This document shows, piece by piece, positions 43,717-52,105 of a stretch of DNA of 64,000 bases (its first letter is position 1; each line of letters opens with the position of its first letter). The notes under the pieces were generated by a model, which ran no database searches, was not told the DNA's origin, and worked only from the letters and a program-made list of their open reading frames with translations. Source of the stretch: Lunatibacter salilacus (lineage in GTDB: Bacteria; Bacteroidota; Bacteroidia; Cytophagales; Cyclobacteriaceae); the NCBI RefSeq assembly GCF_009797935.1, contig NZ_VOLC01000005.1, positions 124,001 through 188,000 on the forward strand. The letters are read 5' to 3'. The translations under genes were made by a program, and so were the position numbers.

Positions 43717-44192
43717 CGTTAATTAAGGTGGATAATTGTATCACTGTGAAGAAATATAAGCTCCTTTAGGGATCACTTTTGTTTATCTAATTAATATGTT
43801 AGTCAATTGTGTCAAAACAAATTAGACATGCTTCGAAATGATCTAGGGATGGACTTAATAGGTTCGGTTACACAATCTATTTAATTAAATTTAAAATGAA
43901 AAATTTTATTGTTTTTTTTTTATTGGTTACCTTTTTACCTCTTAATAGCTTTAACGCCGATGATTCTTCCTCAAAAGTATATGAACGGTAAAAATATAGT
44001 CCACCAAATACGGCTTCATTATTCTATCCTATCCATGCGATTCAAGGTCGAACAATATCGTCTAGTACTGAGTTTTTAACTTGTATGTAGGCATGAAGAT
44101 TGTTTATATATTTTAAAGGCAATTTGATATAGGATAATTAAGGGCCTTTTTTTAAAAAAAATCTATAATCACACCCATTAAAAATCCTCTCC
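43717..44192. other. Divergent upstream region with orphan signal-peptide ORF
   Basis: An AT-rich control region between susC (minus) and the DUF427 gene (plus). The only coding signal is a 31-residue frame at 43896-43991, listed separately. No convincing paired promoter element or operator repeat was seen. The run of T near 43911-43922 and the TTTTTTT near 44152 could act as rudimentary terminators. Confidence 0.45.
43896..43991 (+). pseudogene. Orphan signal peptide ORF (31 residues), possible gene remnant
   Basis: The frame encodes a textbook export signal (MKNFIVFFLLVTFLPLNSFN) followed by only ADDSSSKVYER and a stop. No matching mature domain follows in any frame up to the DUF427 gene. 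It may be the 5' stump of a lost secreted-protein gene, or a very small exported peptide. Confidence 0.35.
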
Positions 44193-44474
44193 ATGAAAGC
44201 TACCTGGAACAATACCATAATTGCTGAAAGCCAAAAAACAGTTAAATTGGAAGGGAATCATTACTTTCCTTCTGACAGCATAAAAACAGAATATTTTAAA
44301 GCATCCCCTTCTAACAGCACCTGTCCTTGGAAAGGCGTAGCCTCCTATTATAACATCGAAGTGGATGGCAAAACAAATAAAGATGCTGCTTGGTACTACG
44401 CAGACCCAAAAGCAGAAGCCTCTGAAATAAAAGGCCATATTGCGTTTTGGAAAGGGGTTAAAATTGAAGAATAA
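44193..44474 (+). CDS. DUF427 family protein
   Basis: This compact 93-residue protein matches the DUF427 fold: MKATWNNTIIAES at the start, EGNHYFPSDSIKTEYF, then the conserved CPWKGVASYYNIEVDGK and DAAWYYADPKAEA. Members are small beta-rich cytoplasmic proteins of unknown biochemical role. The family length is about 90-95 residues, so this copy is complete. It is 83 bases upstream of egtB on the same strand and may share its promoter; a functional link with ergothioneine synthesis is not established. Confidence 0.9.
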   Translation: MKATWNNTIIAESQKTVKLEGNHYFPSDSIKTEYFKASPSNSTCPWKGVASYYNIEVDGKTNKDAAWYYADPKAEASEIKGHIAFWKGVKIEE

Positions 44475-44557
44475 TCCATTTTTCCCCACATTTCAACAAA
44501 TTAAGCGACATACTTACTATTAACGAAAATTTCTGGACGTATTATCTCGTAAAACCT

Positions 44558-45712
44558 ATGCCCGATCAGCAATTGATAAACAAAATCAACAATACTAGAA
44601 TCAACTCTGAAAATATTTGTTTGCCTTTGGAAATTGAGGATTATATTCCCCAACCTATACCGGATGTTTCCCCCCCAAAATGGCACCTGGGACATACCAC
44701 TTGGTTTTTTGAAGCCTTTGTCTTGGTTCCGTATCTAAATGGATATAGTCTTTTTCACGAAGATTTTGCCTACCTGTTTAACAGCTACTACAACAACGCA
44801 GGAAAAAGGGTTTTGCGTCCAAACCGCGGATTGATGAGTCGCCCTCCAGTCAGAGAAGTAATGGCCTATAGAGCCTATGTAACCGATAACCTACTTAAAT
44901 TGGTGGATCAAGATCCTGGGGAAAAAGTTCGCAAAATAATCGAACTTGGGATCAACCACGAGGAGCAGCATCAGGAACTTCTGGTGTATGACATCAAATT
45001 TATTTTGGGAAACCAACCTACTTTTCCTATATATGGTGATCGGTTTGAATTGTCAGCAACGTCCGATAAATTAGTTAATGAAGACCTTTCCAAAGGAATA
45101 TACACAATCGGTGCCTCCGGGGATACCTTTTGCTATGACAATGAATGTAGGCAGCACCAAGTCTATCTTGACGCCTTTCAAATAGCTAACCGATTGGTTA
45201 CCAACGGAGAATATATGACATTCATTTCTGATGGAGGATATGCTGATTTTAACCTTTGGCTTTCTGATGGTTGGGAATTTATCCAGTCCACCAATATCCA
45301 AGCTCCGCTATATTGGCATAAGGTGGACGGTGAATGGTGGTCCTACAACCTCAGCGGATTTCAACCGGTCAACCCCGATCTTCCGGTGCAGCACATTAGC
45401 CTGTATGAGGCCATGGCCTACGCAGAATGGGCAGGAGCTAGACTTCCCACTGAATTTGAACGGGAAGTCGCTTCAGACCGGGTGATGGCGGGTCAGTTGT
45501 GGGAATGGACAAACAGTGCGTATCTTCCCTATCCAGGGTTCTCGAAAGCTCCAGGCGCGCTGGGGGAATACAATGGCAAATTCATGGTGAATCAACACGT
45601 ACTGCGGGGAAGCTCAATAGCAACGCCCGAGGGTCATAGTAGAAGCACCTACAGAAATTTCTTCAACCCTTCATCCCGATGGGTTTTTTCAGGGATTAGA
45701 CTGGCAAAATAA
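44558..45712 (+). CDS. egtB: Ergothioneine biosynthesis sulfoxide synthase EgtB
   Basis: This is a 384-residue non-haem iron enzyme that joins hercynine to a thiol donor with oxygen. The N-terminal DinB-like domain carries the iron ligands His46 (KWHLGHTTWFFE) and His134/His138 (NHEEQHQE). The C-terminal half is a formylglycine-generating-enzyme-like sulfatase-modifying domain (DAFQIANRLVTNGEYMTF; GARLPTEFEREVA; WEWTNSAYLPYPGF; VLRGSS; FFNPSSRWVFSGIRLAK). The stop overlaps the start of egtD (ATAATG junction), so the two are translated together. No egtA or egtC is present nearby, so use of cysteine instead of gamma-glutamyl-cysteine is possible. Confidence 0.94.
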   Translation: MPDQQLINKINNTRINSENICLPLEIEDYIPQPIPDVSPPKWHLGHTTWFFEAFVLVPYLNGYSLFHEDFAYLFNSYYNNAGKRVLRPNRGLMSRPPVREVMAYRAYVTDNLLKLVDQDPGEKVRKIIELGINHEEQHQELLVYDIKFILGNQPTFPIYGDRFELSATSDKLVNEDLSKGIYTIGASGDTFCYDNECRQHQVYLDAFQIANRLVTNGEYMTFISDGGYADFNLWLSDGWEFIQSTNIQAPLYWHKVDGEWWSYNLSGFQPVNPDLPVQHISLYEAMAYAEWAGARLPTEFEREVASDRVMAGQLWEWTNSAYLPYPGFSKAPGALGEYNGKFMVNQHVLRGSSIATPEGHSRSTYRNFFNPSSRWVFSGIRLAK

Positions 45713-46659
45713 TGAGTGAGATACTAGAGCAAACTACCTTTTTGAAAGATGTGATTAGCGGATTGCAGGCTAAATCCAAACGGATATCTTCGAAATACTT
45801 TTATGACCAAAAAGGGTCAGAGATCTTCCAGCAGATTATGGATATGGAAGAATATTACCTTCCTGCCTGCGAGAAGTCAATTTTGGAAAATGAATCGGAA
45901 AATATTGCCGCACTGTTAAAATCCGATTCTATCCAAGTGTTGGAATTGGGGGCTGGGGATGGCACAAAAACAAGTATCATTCTTGAGAAATTTATGGTGG
46001 CCGGCAAAAACATCCATTATTTCCCCATGGATATTTCAGCAGACATTTTAAAATTCAACCAGAAAACCCTGGCCAATCAACTGCCTAAGCTTGCAGTGAC
46101 TCCTATTGTCGGAGACTATCACCAAACTCTAAAGGAGTTCCCAAAAGCAGAAGAACCGAAGTTAATCTTATTTCTTGGAAGTAATATCGGGAATTTTAGA
46201 CCGCAGGAAGCAATAGATTTTTTGAAATTCGTAAAGGAATGTATGGATCCGGGCGACCACTTTCTGCTTGCCTCCGATCTGAAAAAGAATCCAAGTCAAA
46301 TTCTTAGGGCCTACAGCGATCCGGGAGGACTGACGAAGAAATTCAACATGAATCTCTTGGAAAGAATAAATACGGAATTGGATGGGGATTTTAATTTAAA
46401 AGGCTTTGATCATTATGCCACGTACAACCCCTTGGATGGCCTTGCTCAGAGTTTTTTGGTAAGCCTTAAAGAGCAGGAAGTAAACATAAACGGCAAAACC
46501 TTCCCCTTTGACAGATACGAGGTCATTCATACAGAAATTTCCAAAAAATACGGCTCGGATGAATTAAAGCAGCTTATGGAGACCGCAGGATTTAAATTTA
46601 AAAAAATTTTTTATGACACAAACAACTGGTACGCACTAGCTCTTGGGGAAGCGATATAA
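45712..46659 (+). CDS. egtD: L-histidine N(alpha)-methyltransferase EgtD
   Basis: This 315-residue SAM-dependent methyltransferase converts histidine to hercynine (trimethylhistidine), the substrate of EgtB. The SAM-binding motif is LELGAGDGTKTSIILE (about 76-91), followed by FPMDISADIL and the family segments FLGSNIGNFRPQEAIDF and DHFLLASDLKKNP. The N-terminal SSKYFYDQKGSEIFQQI is also diagnostic. Its start codon shares one base with the egtB stop. The order egtB-egtD with no other ergothioneine gene is seen in several Bacteroidota; the final C-S lyase step must be encoded elsewhere. Confidence 0.95.
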   Translation: MSEILEQTTFLKDVISGLQAKSKRISSKYFYDQKGSEIFQQIMDMEEYYLPACEKSILENESENIAALLKSDSIQVLELGAGDGTKTSIILEKFMVAGKNIHYFPMDISADILKFNQKTLANQLPKLAVTPIVGDYHQTLKEFPKAEEPKLILFLGSNIGNFRPQEAIDFLKFVKECMDPGDHFLLASDLKKNPSQILRAYSDPGGLTKKFNMNLLERINTELDGDFNLKGFDHYATYNPLDGLAQSFLVSLKEQEVNINGKTFPFDRYEVIHTEISKKYGSDELKQLMETAGFKFKKIFYDTNNWYALALGEAI

Positions 46660-46690
46660 CTCCGGAGGTGGAAATAGGGTAATTTTGAAA

Positions 46691-47575
46691 CTATTCATTA
46701 GTCTCTACCCAAATCAGCTCTACCCACTCCGGATTATCGATAAAAGGATTGCGATTGCCTTGGTAATTGTTGAAAATTACCTCATTTCGCCTCTTTTCCC
46801 AACTGTTTACCGGATCCCGCCTGTGCCATTCCAGTAAGGTGGAAAGTTTGCCTAGGAGAGGCAGTTTGTTCTGTCTTGGAACAATGGAATCAACCAACTC
46901 CAAATCGTACCCGGGACCCTCATACCGCACAGCCATATAGAACAACATGCGGGCGATATCTCCTTTAACCTCATCAGAGGGTTCCCATACCCAAAATTCC
47001 TTGGATGATCGGTTTTCGGTTTCTACTGTTCCTCCGTTATCAAAATAGACAAAATCGGCTTCATCAAAGGAGCGGGTATTTCGAGCAGAATTCACCGATC
47101 GGTCACCTGGACGAAGGTGGTGCAAATCCGTATAGGCTGTATCCTTCAGGTTGGGAAATCCGTGGGATTTGGGCCAAACATGCTCCCGGTTCCACGAATC
47201 TATAAGGGTATATCCGTTTGACTCGTAGTCATACCGGGTGCCTCGGTCGCGATGCGCCACCGATTGGGATCGAAGAGAATACAGCAATATGAGCTGGTCT
47301 GGATTAGAAGGATCCTGATCCGTATCAGGAAGGATATCCCAAAGCTGATCGTAGGTATAAACGGTATGGTTTCGGATAATCCGGTGGAGGGCAAGCTTTA
47401 GAGCTTCCCCGACTAGGGTATCCGGCAGGTTGTAATACACTTCTAGATCCAAATCAACAGACTCCGCTTCCTGCGTTGATTCGGAATCATGTGGGAATAT
47501 CCTTCTTACAGTGCAGGTTTGAAACAATCCGATCGGAAGTGAAAAAAATGCAATAAAAAGTACGATCCTTTTCAT
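46691..47575 (-). CDS. Endonuclease I family secreted nuclease
   Basis: This protein has about 294 residues and belongs to the EndA/NucM family of extracellular or periplasmic DNases. The diagnostic beta-beta-metal motif is visible: WNREHVWPKSHGFPN, then DLHHLRPGDRSVNSARN. The frame stays open to 47620, but ATG at 47575 begins a signal peptide (MKRIVLFIAFFSLPIGLF) ending in a lipobox-like QTC. It would degrade extracellular DNA for phosphate or nucleosides. It converges with egtD over a gap of 31 bases without an obvious terminator. Confidence 0.92.
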   Translation of the reverse strand: MKRIVLFIAFFSLPIGLFQTCTVRRIFPHDSESTQEAESVDLDLEVYYNLPDTLVGEALKLALHRIIRNHTVYTYDQLWDILPDTDQDPSNPDQLILLYSLRSQSVAHRDRGTRYDYESNGYTLIDSWNREHVWPKSHGFPNLKDTAYTDLHHLRPGDRSVNSARNTRSFDEADFVYFDNGGTVETENRSSKEFWVWEPSDEVKGDIARMLFYMAVRYEGPGYDLELVDSIVPRQNKLPLLGKLSTLLEWHRRDPVNSWEKRRNEVIFNNYQGNRNPFIDNPEWVELIWVETNE

Positions 47576-47654
47576 TTGCTGGCCGTGCAGCGAATTCTCT
47601 CTCCTCATAATATTTTGCAAAGGTAAAAAATTTAATTCTTAAACGATATCTAGG

Positions 47655-47721
47655 TTATGGGTTATGGGTTTTGAGTTATGGGTTGACAACTCATAACTCA
47701 TCACTCATAACCCATAACTCT
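47655..47721. repeat. GGTTATGGGTT tandem/inverted repeat with 12-bp hairpin
   Basis: Short tandem units of the type GTTATGG are followed by an inverted block. GAGTTATGGGTT (47673-47684) and AACCCATAACTC (47709-47720) are exact reverse complements around a 24-base spacer that itself repeats CTCATAACTCAT. It lies between the stop of the SDR gene (minus) and the endonuclease start (minus). It belongs to the low-complexity intergenic repeats found at several places in the window and may end transcription of the SDR operon. Confidence 0.6.
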
Positions 47722-47723
47722 CT

Positions 47724-48476
47724 CTACCCCCTCCCCATATATGGCATCCCATTCGCCATCACGGTTAGAAAAGGCACATTGGTATCCAACGGCAAGCTGG
47801 CCATAAATACTACTGTCCGACCTACATCCTCCACGGTCATGGTAGCCTCCACTTTTAGGGAACCGTCTGCCTGAGGCGTCCCTGTCTCTATTCTTTGGGT
47901 CATGGCACTGCTGGCATTGCCAATATCGATTTGGCCACAAGCTATATTAAAGGGTCGTCCTTCTAGGGATGTAGCCTTGGTAAGTCCTGTGACAGCGTGC
48001 TTACTCGCCGTATAGGGAGCGGCGAAGGGCCGGGGGACATGGGCGGATATGGATCCATTGTTTATTATTCGTCCACCACTTGGATCCTGGTATTTCATCA
48101 GCTTAAATGCCTCCTGCGTACACAGGAAAGCCCCCGTCACATTAGTGTCAAATACCTGCTTCCAAGCTTCCAATGGCAAATCTTCCAAAGGCATAATTTT
48201 GGCGTTGGTCCCGGCATTATTAAACAGGAGATCTAAGCGACCAAAGGTTTCTTTGATTTGAGTAAATAATTCACAAACGCTCGATGGATCTGAAATATCG
48301 GTAGGAATAGGCAGCGCACGATTGTAAATACAATGTTTGGCGGTTTCCTGGAGTGTTTCTTCCCTTCTACCTGCAAGTACGACAGACCAGCCATCCTGAT
48401 CCAGCGCAATCGCTACCGCCCGGCCAATACCTGATCCGGCACCTGTGACGAGCGCAATTTTTTGTTGGTTTGGCAT
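47724..48476 (-). CDS. Short-chain dehydrogenase/reductase
   Basis: This classical SDR has 250 residues with the NAD(P)-binding [12 protein letters not shown] (11-22), NNAGTN, a catalytic serine in NNGSISAH and the YTASKHA Tyr/Lys pair. It is the third gene of a minus-strand set, 11 bases after the DenD-like dehydrogenase and downstream of a GntP permease. It probably oxidises or reduces a hydroxy group on the same imported sugar acid. No family more precise than SDR can be supported. Confidence 0.9.
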   Translation of the reverse strand: MPNQQKIALVTGAGSGIGRAVAIALDQDGWSVVLAGRREETLQETAKHCIYNRALPIPTDISDPSSVCELFTQIKETFGRLDLLFNNAGTNAKIMPLEDLPLEAWKQVFDTNVTGAFLCTQEAFKLMKYQDPSGGRIINNGSISAHVPRPFAAPYTASKHAVTGLTKATSLEGRPFNIACGQIDIGNASSAMTQRIETGTPQADGSLKVEATMTVEDVGRTVVFMASLPLDTNVPFLTVMANGMPYMGRG

Positions 48477-48487
48477 AATCTCAATTA

Positions 48488-49456
48488 TTAAGTTAACGAA
48501 ATACCCTGCTCGTCCACATATTGTTGGATGATTTCATCCATTCCACTGTCCCGCACAAATCCCAATTGAAGACTTCGTTTGGGATCTATTTTGGCCGGCC
48601 AAGTGAGAACGATACTCTCCAAAAAGGCATCGGGCACGTAGGATACCCTTTTGGTTACGGTGGGTCCTGCGATTTTTGCCAAGCTGTCTAGCATTTCCTG
48701 TACTGACACAGTCAGGCCGGGCAGCGTAATTGTTCTGTCATTCCCCAGTTCGGATGCCCCGATATTGGCGGCATGGATAAAATTCTCCACCACCCGCTTA
48801 GGAGACAATACCCAAAATGCGGTAGCCGGAGGTACGGGATAGGTAGACAACTGTCCGTTAAGCGGTTCCCTGATTATCCCGCTGATAAAGGATGAAGTGG
48901 CGGCATTGGGTTTTCCGGGACGCACGGTGATGGTAGGAAGCCGGATGCTACGGCCATCCACAAATCCACGTCGGCTAAAATCATTAATTAACAATTCCAC
49001 CAAAACTTTTTGTGTTCCATAGGAGCTGCGCGGCTTGGGATCCGTCTCATCCGTGATCACTTGGGTGACGTCGCCGCCAAAGACTCCGCAAGAACTGGCG
49101 AAAACAATGCGTGGTTTAATCGACAATTCCCGACACATCTCCAACAACTGTAGCGAGGCCTGAAAGTTCACCTTCATCCCCAAGTCAAAATTCTTTTCCG
49201 CTTCACCACTGACGATGGCGGCTAAATGAAAAATAACCTGCGGACCTTGTTCCAGCACTTTCCTCATCACTTGGGCATCGCTAAAATCCACCGGCAGGCA
49301 CTCCACCCTGGGGTCAGTCGGCATATCGGGCGGAAACGTCTTGTCCATAATGGTCATACGGGTTATTTGACCTTGCTTGAGGCCACCTTTAGCCAGCAAC
49401 TCTTCCGACAAGCGTTTGCCTATAAAACCTCCACCCCCTATTACTACTACATGCAT
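48488..49456 (-). CDS. denD: DenD-like NAD-dependent dehydrogenase (D-erythronate dehydrogenase family)
   Basis: This 322-residue extended-SDR protein has [14 protein letters not shown] (3-16), [38 protein letters not shown] and the catalytic YGTQK (Tyr/Lys). These segments, including [20 protein letters not shown] and the [18 protein letters not shown] region, match the DenD family that oxidises D-erythronate. The gene is between a GntP-type permease and an SDR, which fits uptake and oxidation of a four-carbon or related sugar acid. No partner kinase of the DUF1537 type is present here, so the substrate may differ from the named family. The symbol is tentative. Confidence 0.85.
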   Translation of the reverse strand: MHVVVIGGGGFIGKRLSEELLAKGGLKQGQITRMTIMDKTFPPDMPTDPRVECLPVDFSDAQVMRKVLEQGPQVIFHLAAIVSGEAEKNFDLGMKVNFQASLQLLEMCRELSIKPRIVFASSCGVFGGDVTQVITDETDPKPRSSYGTQKVLVELLINDFSRRGFVDGRSIRLPTITVRPGKPNAATSSFISGIIREPLNGQLSTYPVPPATAFWVLSPKRVVENFIHAANIGASELGNDRTITLPGLTVSVQEMLDSLAKIAGPTVTKRVSYVPDAFLESIVLTWPAKIDPKRSLQLGFVRDSGMDEIIQQYVDEQGISLT

Positions 49457-49492
49457 ATCTATTTATTTTTAAGTTATTACTTCAATCCCAAA

Positions 49493-50866
49493 TTATCCTA
49501 CCAATGGAAAGAGCGATGCCAAGACCAATACCTGAACCAGTCCTATTATGGATAAGGCAGCTAATAAAACTGTCCATGTCTTCAGTCCCTCCTTCTCTGT
49601 AAATCCACTCATGCGGACTACCACCCAAAAGGCACTATCGTTCATCCATGAAATGAAAACCGACCCAAATCCCATGGCTAACAATAAATAAACCGGATGG
49701 TAAGGAAGCGCATATTCAGGCCCAACCAACGCAGCCATAATAGCTGCTGCAGATATCATCGCCACGGTTCCAGAACCCTGTGCCGTTTTCATCACTGCGG
49801 AAATTACCCATGCCATGAGGATATAATTCAACTGAAAATTCCCCGATATGGAATCAATGGCGTTAGCTATGCCGCTGTGCTGTATCATGGCACCATATGC
49901 CCCGCCAGCGCTTGTTATCAATATAATTATCCCCCCTATTTCCAAAGGTTTTCCGATCTCCAACCACAGATTTGTCCTATCCAGATTTTTGGCCTTTGCC
50001 CAAAGGTATAAAGCCACGGCTGTCCCAAGTGCCATAGCTATATTTTTGTTACCCAGAAAGGCTACCCAACCGGGAACCGCACCTGTCATTCCTTGATACA
50101 CAGAGGCGGATCCAATCAGCAAAAGGGGGAGAGCAATAGGCAGAAGAGAAAAGAATAGTGAAGGCAGGACTTGATTCGAATCAGGCATTTCCGCTGGCAT
50201 TCGAACTGGTATGTCTATTTTTTTATTCATCCAATTTGCTATCCAGTACACGCAGGCTGCAGGAAGCAGGCCTACCGCCAATCCTGCCAGTATCACAACT
50301 CCCAAATCAATCTGCAATGTCTCCGCCATGATTAACGGTCCGGGAGTAGGCGGCACTATACTATGTGTGATTACGGCACCTCCTCCAATCGCCAGGACAT
50401 AAAGCAAATAATCCCTACCTGTCTTTCTGGCTAGGGTAATGCCCAAAGGAATCAGCAAAAAGAAAACAGTATCCAAAAACACCGGAATAGATAAGATAAA
50501 CCCACTGATAATAAGGGCCACCGCTGCCTGCTTTTCACCTAGATTTTTCAACAACCAATGTACGATCTGGCTTGCCGCTCCACTTTCCATCATAGCGGTA
50601 CCAATCACTGCCGCCAATGCGATTACCCAGGCAATCTTTCCAGCCATAATGCCAAATTCCACCATGGGAAGTTCTACTGCCGCTACCATCCAGTGTTGGG
50701 AGGATGGGGAAGGCAAGTCGATTGAAAGAAAACCCACAAAAATCGCGGCTAGAATCAGGGCAATAAATGGATGAAAGCGCCAACGGCTAATCATCAAAAC
50801 TACAACCAAAACACTCAATATAAGTACCAAAAAAGGCCAAAAATCCGAACGGTAGAGTGCTTCCAT
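49493..50866 (-). CDS. GntP family gluconate/sugar-acid permease
   Basis: This inner-membrane permease of about 457 residues has 12 or so hydrophobic segments. GntP-type sequences include FLSIDLPSPSSQHWM, GKIAWVIALAAVIGTAMM, SIPVFLDTVFFLLIPLG, THSIVPPTPGPLIMAE and MGFGSVFISWMNDSAFW. The family imports gluconate and related aldonates with protons. The frame is open from a TTG at 50905; ATG at 50866 (MEALYRSDFWPF) is the better start. It is first in the permease/DenD/SDR set, 36 bases before the DenD-like gene, so the set probably handles an imported aldonate or tetronate. Confidence 0.93.
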   Translation of the reverse strand: MEALYRSDFWPFLVLILSVLVVVLMISRWRFHPFIALILAAIFVGFLSIDLPSPSSQHWMVAAVELPMVEFGIMAGKIAWVIALAAVIGTAMMESGAASQIVHWLLKNLGEKQAAVALIISGFILSIPVFLDTVFFLLIPLGITLARKTGRDYLLYVLAIGGGAVITHSIVPPTPGPLIMAETLQIDLGVVILAGLAVGLLPAACVYWIANWMNKKIDIPVRMPAEMPDSNQVLPSLFFSLLPIALPLLLIGSASVYQGMTGAVPGWVAFLGNKNIAMALGTAVALYLWAKAKNLDRTNLWLEIGKPLEIGGIIILITSAGGAYGAMIQHSGIANAIDSISGNFQLNYILMAWVISAVMKTAQGSGTVAMISAAAIMAALVGPEYALPYHPVYLLLAMGFGSVFISWMNDSAFWVVVRMSGFTEKEGLKTWTVLLAALSIIGLVQVLVLASLFPLVG

Positions 50867-51302
50867 ATTGTGGGATGGGTCGTTTATCTTAGGTTTAAAA
50901 ACCAAGATAGTATTTCTTAATCCATTTTACAATGGAAAATGAAAAGCCCGGTATAAAAGTTGGAGGAGAATGTGGGAATTAAACCATAGAATCAGGCACT
51001 TCCCCAATATTCGAAATCTATGTGCCATAATGATTATCGCTTCGTAAAAAAAACTATTACCATCGATCATTTACCCAGTTCCAGTTAAAAAGACCAAGAA
51101 GGACACTAAGATTTTTAAAATACCGCATACTCTTTTTTCACGCAACGGACGCAATGATGGCGCAGCGGACGTAACGAATTTCAAAAAACTCTATGTGAAC
51201 TATGTGGTTAAAAAGATGACTACGCAAGTCACAAAGATCACTGAGATTTTAAAAAATTCTCTGTATCCTCTGTGTAACCTTTGCGTTCTCTGTGGTTCCT
51301 TT
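50867..51302. other. Intergenic region dominated by a dispersed repeat
   Basis: No gene. The part up to about 51120 is nondescript AT-rich DNA upstream of the permease. From about 51130 to 51302 it is a low-complexity dispersed repeat (listed separately) that ends exactly at the stop codon of the VF530 gene. Confidence 0.5.
51132..51302. repeat. Dispersed CGCAAAG/ACAGAG-type intergenic repeat
   Basis: On the minus strand it reads as short variants of phrases such as ACCACAGAGAACGCAAAGG, TTACACAGAGGATACAGAG, CTCAGTGATCTTTGTGAC, TAACCACATAGTTCACATAG and CGTTGCGTGAAAAAAG. The same kind of quasi-repetitive sequence is widespread between genes in Bacteroidota and other phyla. It abuts the VF530 stop codon directly. 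Confidence 0.6.
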
Positions 51303-51578
51303 TTAGCCCTGCCCGCTTTTGGCTTGTTTGGCTTGATCCAGTTCAATCGTTCGGATATAGAGCGCTTCGACTTTTGTTCTTGCCCAGTCGGTTTTCCTGA
51401 GAAATTTAAGGCTTGAATTGAGCGAAGGATCATGGGTAAAACAGCGGATAGGGATTTTTTCACCCAGCTTTTTCCAACCATATTTTGATTGTAAAAATTC
51501 TAATATGTCTATCAACCTGAGACCGTGTAAAGGATTGTTTGGTTGGGGTGTTGGGGTGTTTGTGCCATATTCTGCCAT
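51303..51578 (-). CDS. VF530/DUF2132 family DNA-binding protein
   Basis: This 91-residue protein has the VF530 core PNNPLHGLRLIDILEFLQSK, then YGWKKLGEKIPIRCFTHDPS and SLKFLRKTDWARTKVEALYI. The family is small, alpha-helical and binds DNA (the Vibrio VF530 structure is known), with an unknown cellular role. Length and motifs show an intact gene. It ends at the edge of a dispersed intergenic repeat and diverges from the BlaI-type operon, whose operators lie within 150 bases. Confidence 0.92.
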   Translation of the reverse strand: MAEYGTNTPTPQPNNPLHGLRLIDILEFLQSKYGWKKLGEKIPIRCFTHDPSLNSSLKFLRKTDWARTKVEALYIRTIELDQAKQAKSGQG

Positions 51579-51638
51579 CTATCAAAGGTAAGGTATTTAT
51601 GATTTCTTTTCAACCAACCTCGAAATAAGAAAAAGTAA

Positions 51639-51708
51639 TACGAAAATAATCGTAGATTATTTTGGATGTACGATTTCCATCGTATACATTTGTACGAAAC
51701 AAATCGTA
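51639..51708 (+). promoter_or_regulatory. Three TACGA-N6-TCGTA operators before the BlaI-type repressor
   Basis: Three dyads share the form TACGA-N6-TCGTA: TACGAAAATAATCGTA (51639-51654), TACGATTTCCATCGTA (51669-51684) and TACGAAACAAATCGTA (51693-51708). A promoter-like TTATTTTG (51657-51664) lies between the first two, and the repressor ATG follows at 51719. The layout fits autorepression by the BlaI-type protein encoded next. Confidence 0.8.
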
Positions 51709-51718
51709 TAATTATTTC

Positions 51719-52105
51719 ATGGAAGCGAAACCAACAGAATCAGAATTGGAAATCTTATCGCTGCTTTGGCAGATGGATAAGGCTTCGGTACGGGAGATCC
51801 ACGAGAAATTGGCGGAAACCAAAGACACGGGATATACTACCACCCTTAAGACCTTGCAGAATATGTTTTCAAAAGGTTTAGTAACCAGAGATGATGCGCA
51901 ACGTACGCACATTTATTATCCAGCCCTGGACCAAGCCAAAACCCAAAAAAGTCTGGTCAGTACATTTATGGCCTCTACCTTTGGCGGCTCTGCCAAAAAC
52001 CTAGTGATGCAGGCTCTGGGTCAGAGTAATCCTTCGAAAGAAGAGTTAGATGAAATCCGGCAGTTTATGGACCAACTAACAGCAAAAGATCATGGAGACA
52101 ATTGA
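51719..52105 (+). CDS. BlaI/MecI/CopY family transcriptional repressor
   Basis: This 128-residue winged-helix repressor has the N-terminus MEAKPTESELEILSLLWQMD, a recognition region SVREIHEKLAETKDTGYTTT and wing LKTLQNMFSKGLVTRDDAQRT. The C-terminal dimerisation helices end DEIRQFMDQLTAKD. In this family repression is relieved when a membrane metalloprotease antirepressor cleaves the protein. That partner gene overlaps the repressor stop by 14 bases. The frame is open to 51662, but that extension would run over the operators, so ATG at 51719 is chosen. Three matching operators lie directly upstream. Confidence 0.95.
   Translation: MEAKPTESELEILSLLWQMDKASVREIHEKLAETKDTGYTTTLKTLQNMFSKGLVTRDDAQRTHIYYPALDQAKTQKSLVSTFMASTFGGSAKNLVMQALGQSNPSKEELDEIRQFMDQLTAKDHGDN

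Noticed and set aside
44558-46659. Ovothiol (OvoA) pathway instead of ergothioneine
   Set aside because: OvoA carries a fused C-terminal methyltransferase. Here EgtB is short and a separate EgtD histidine methyltransferase follows.
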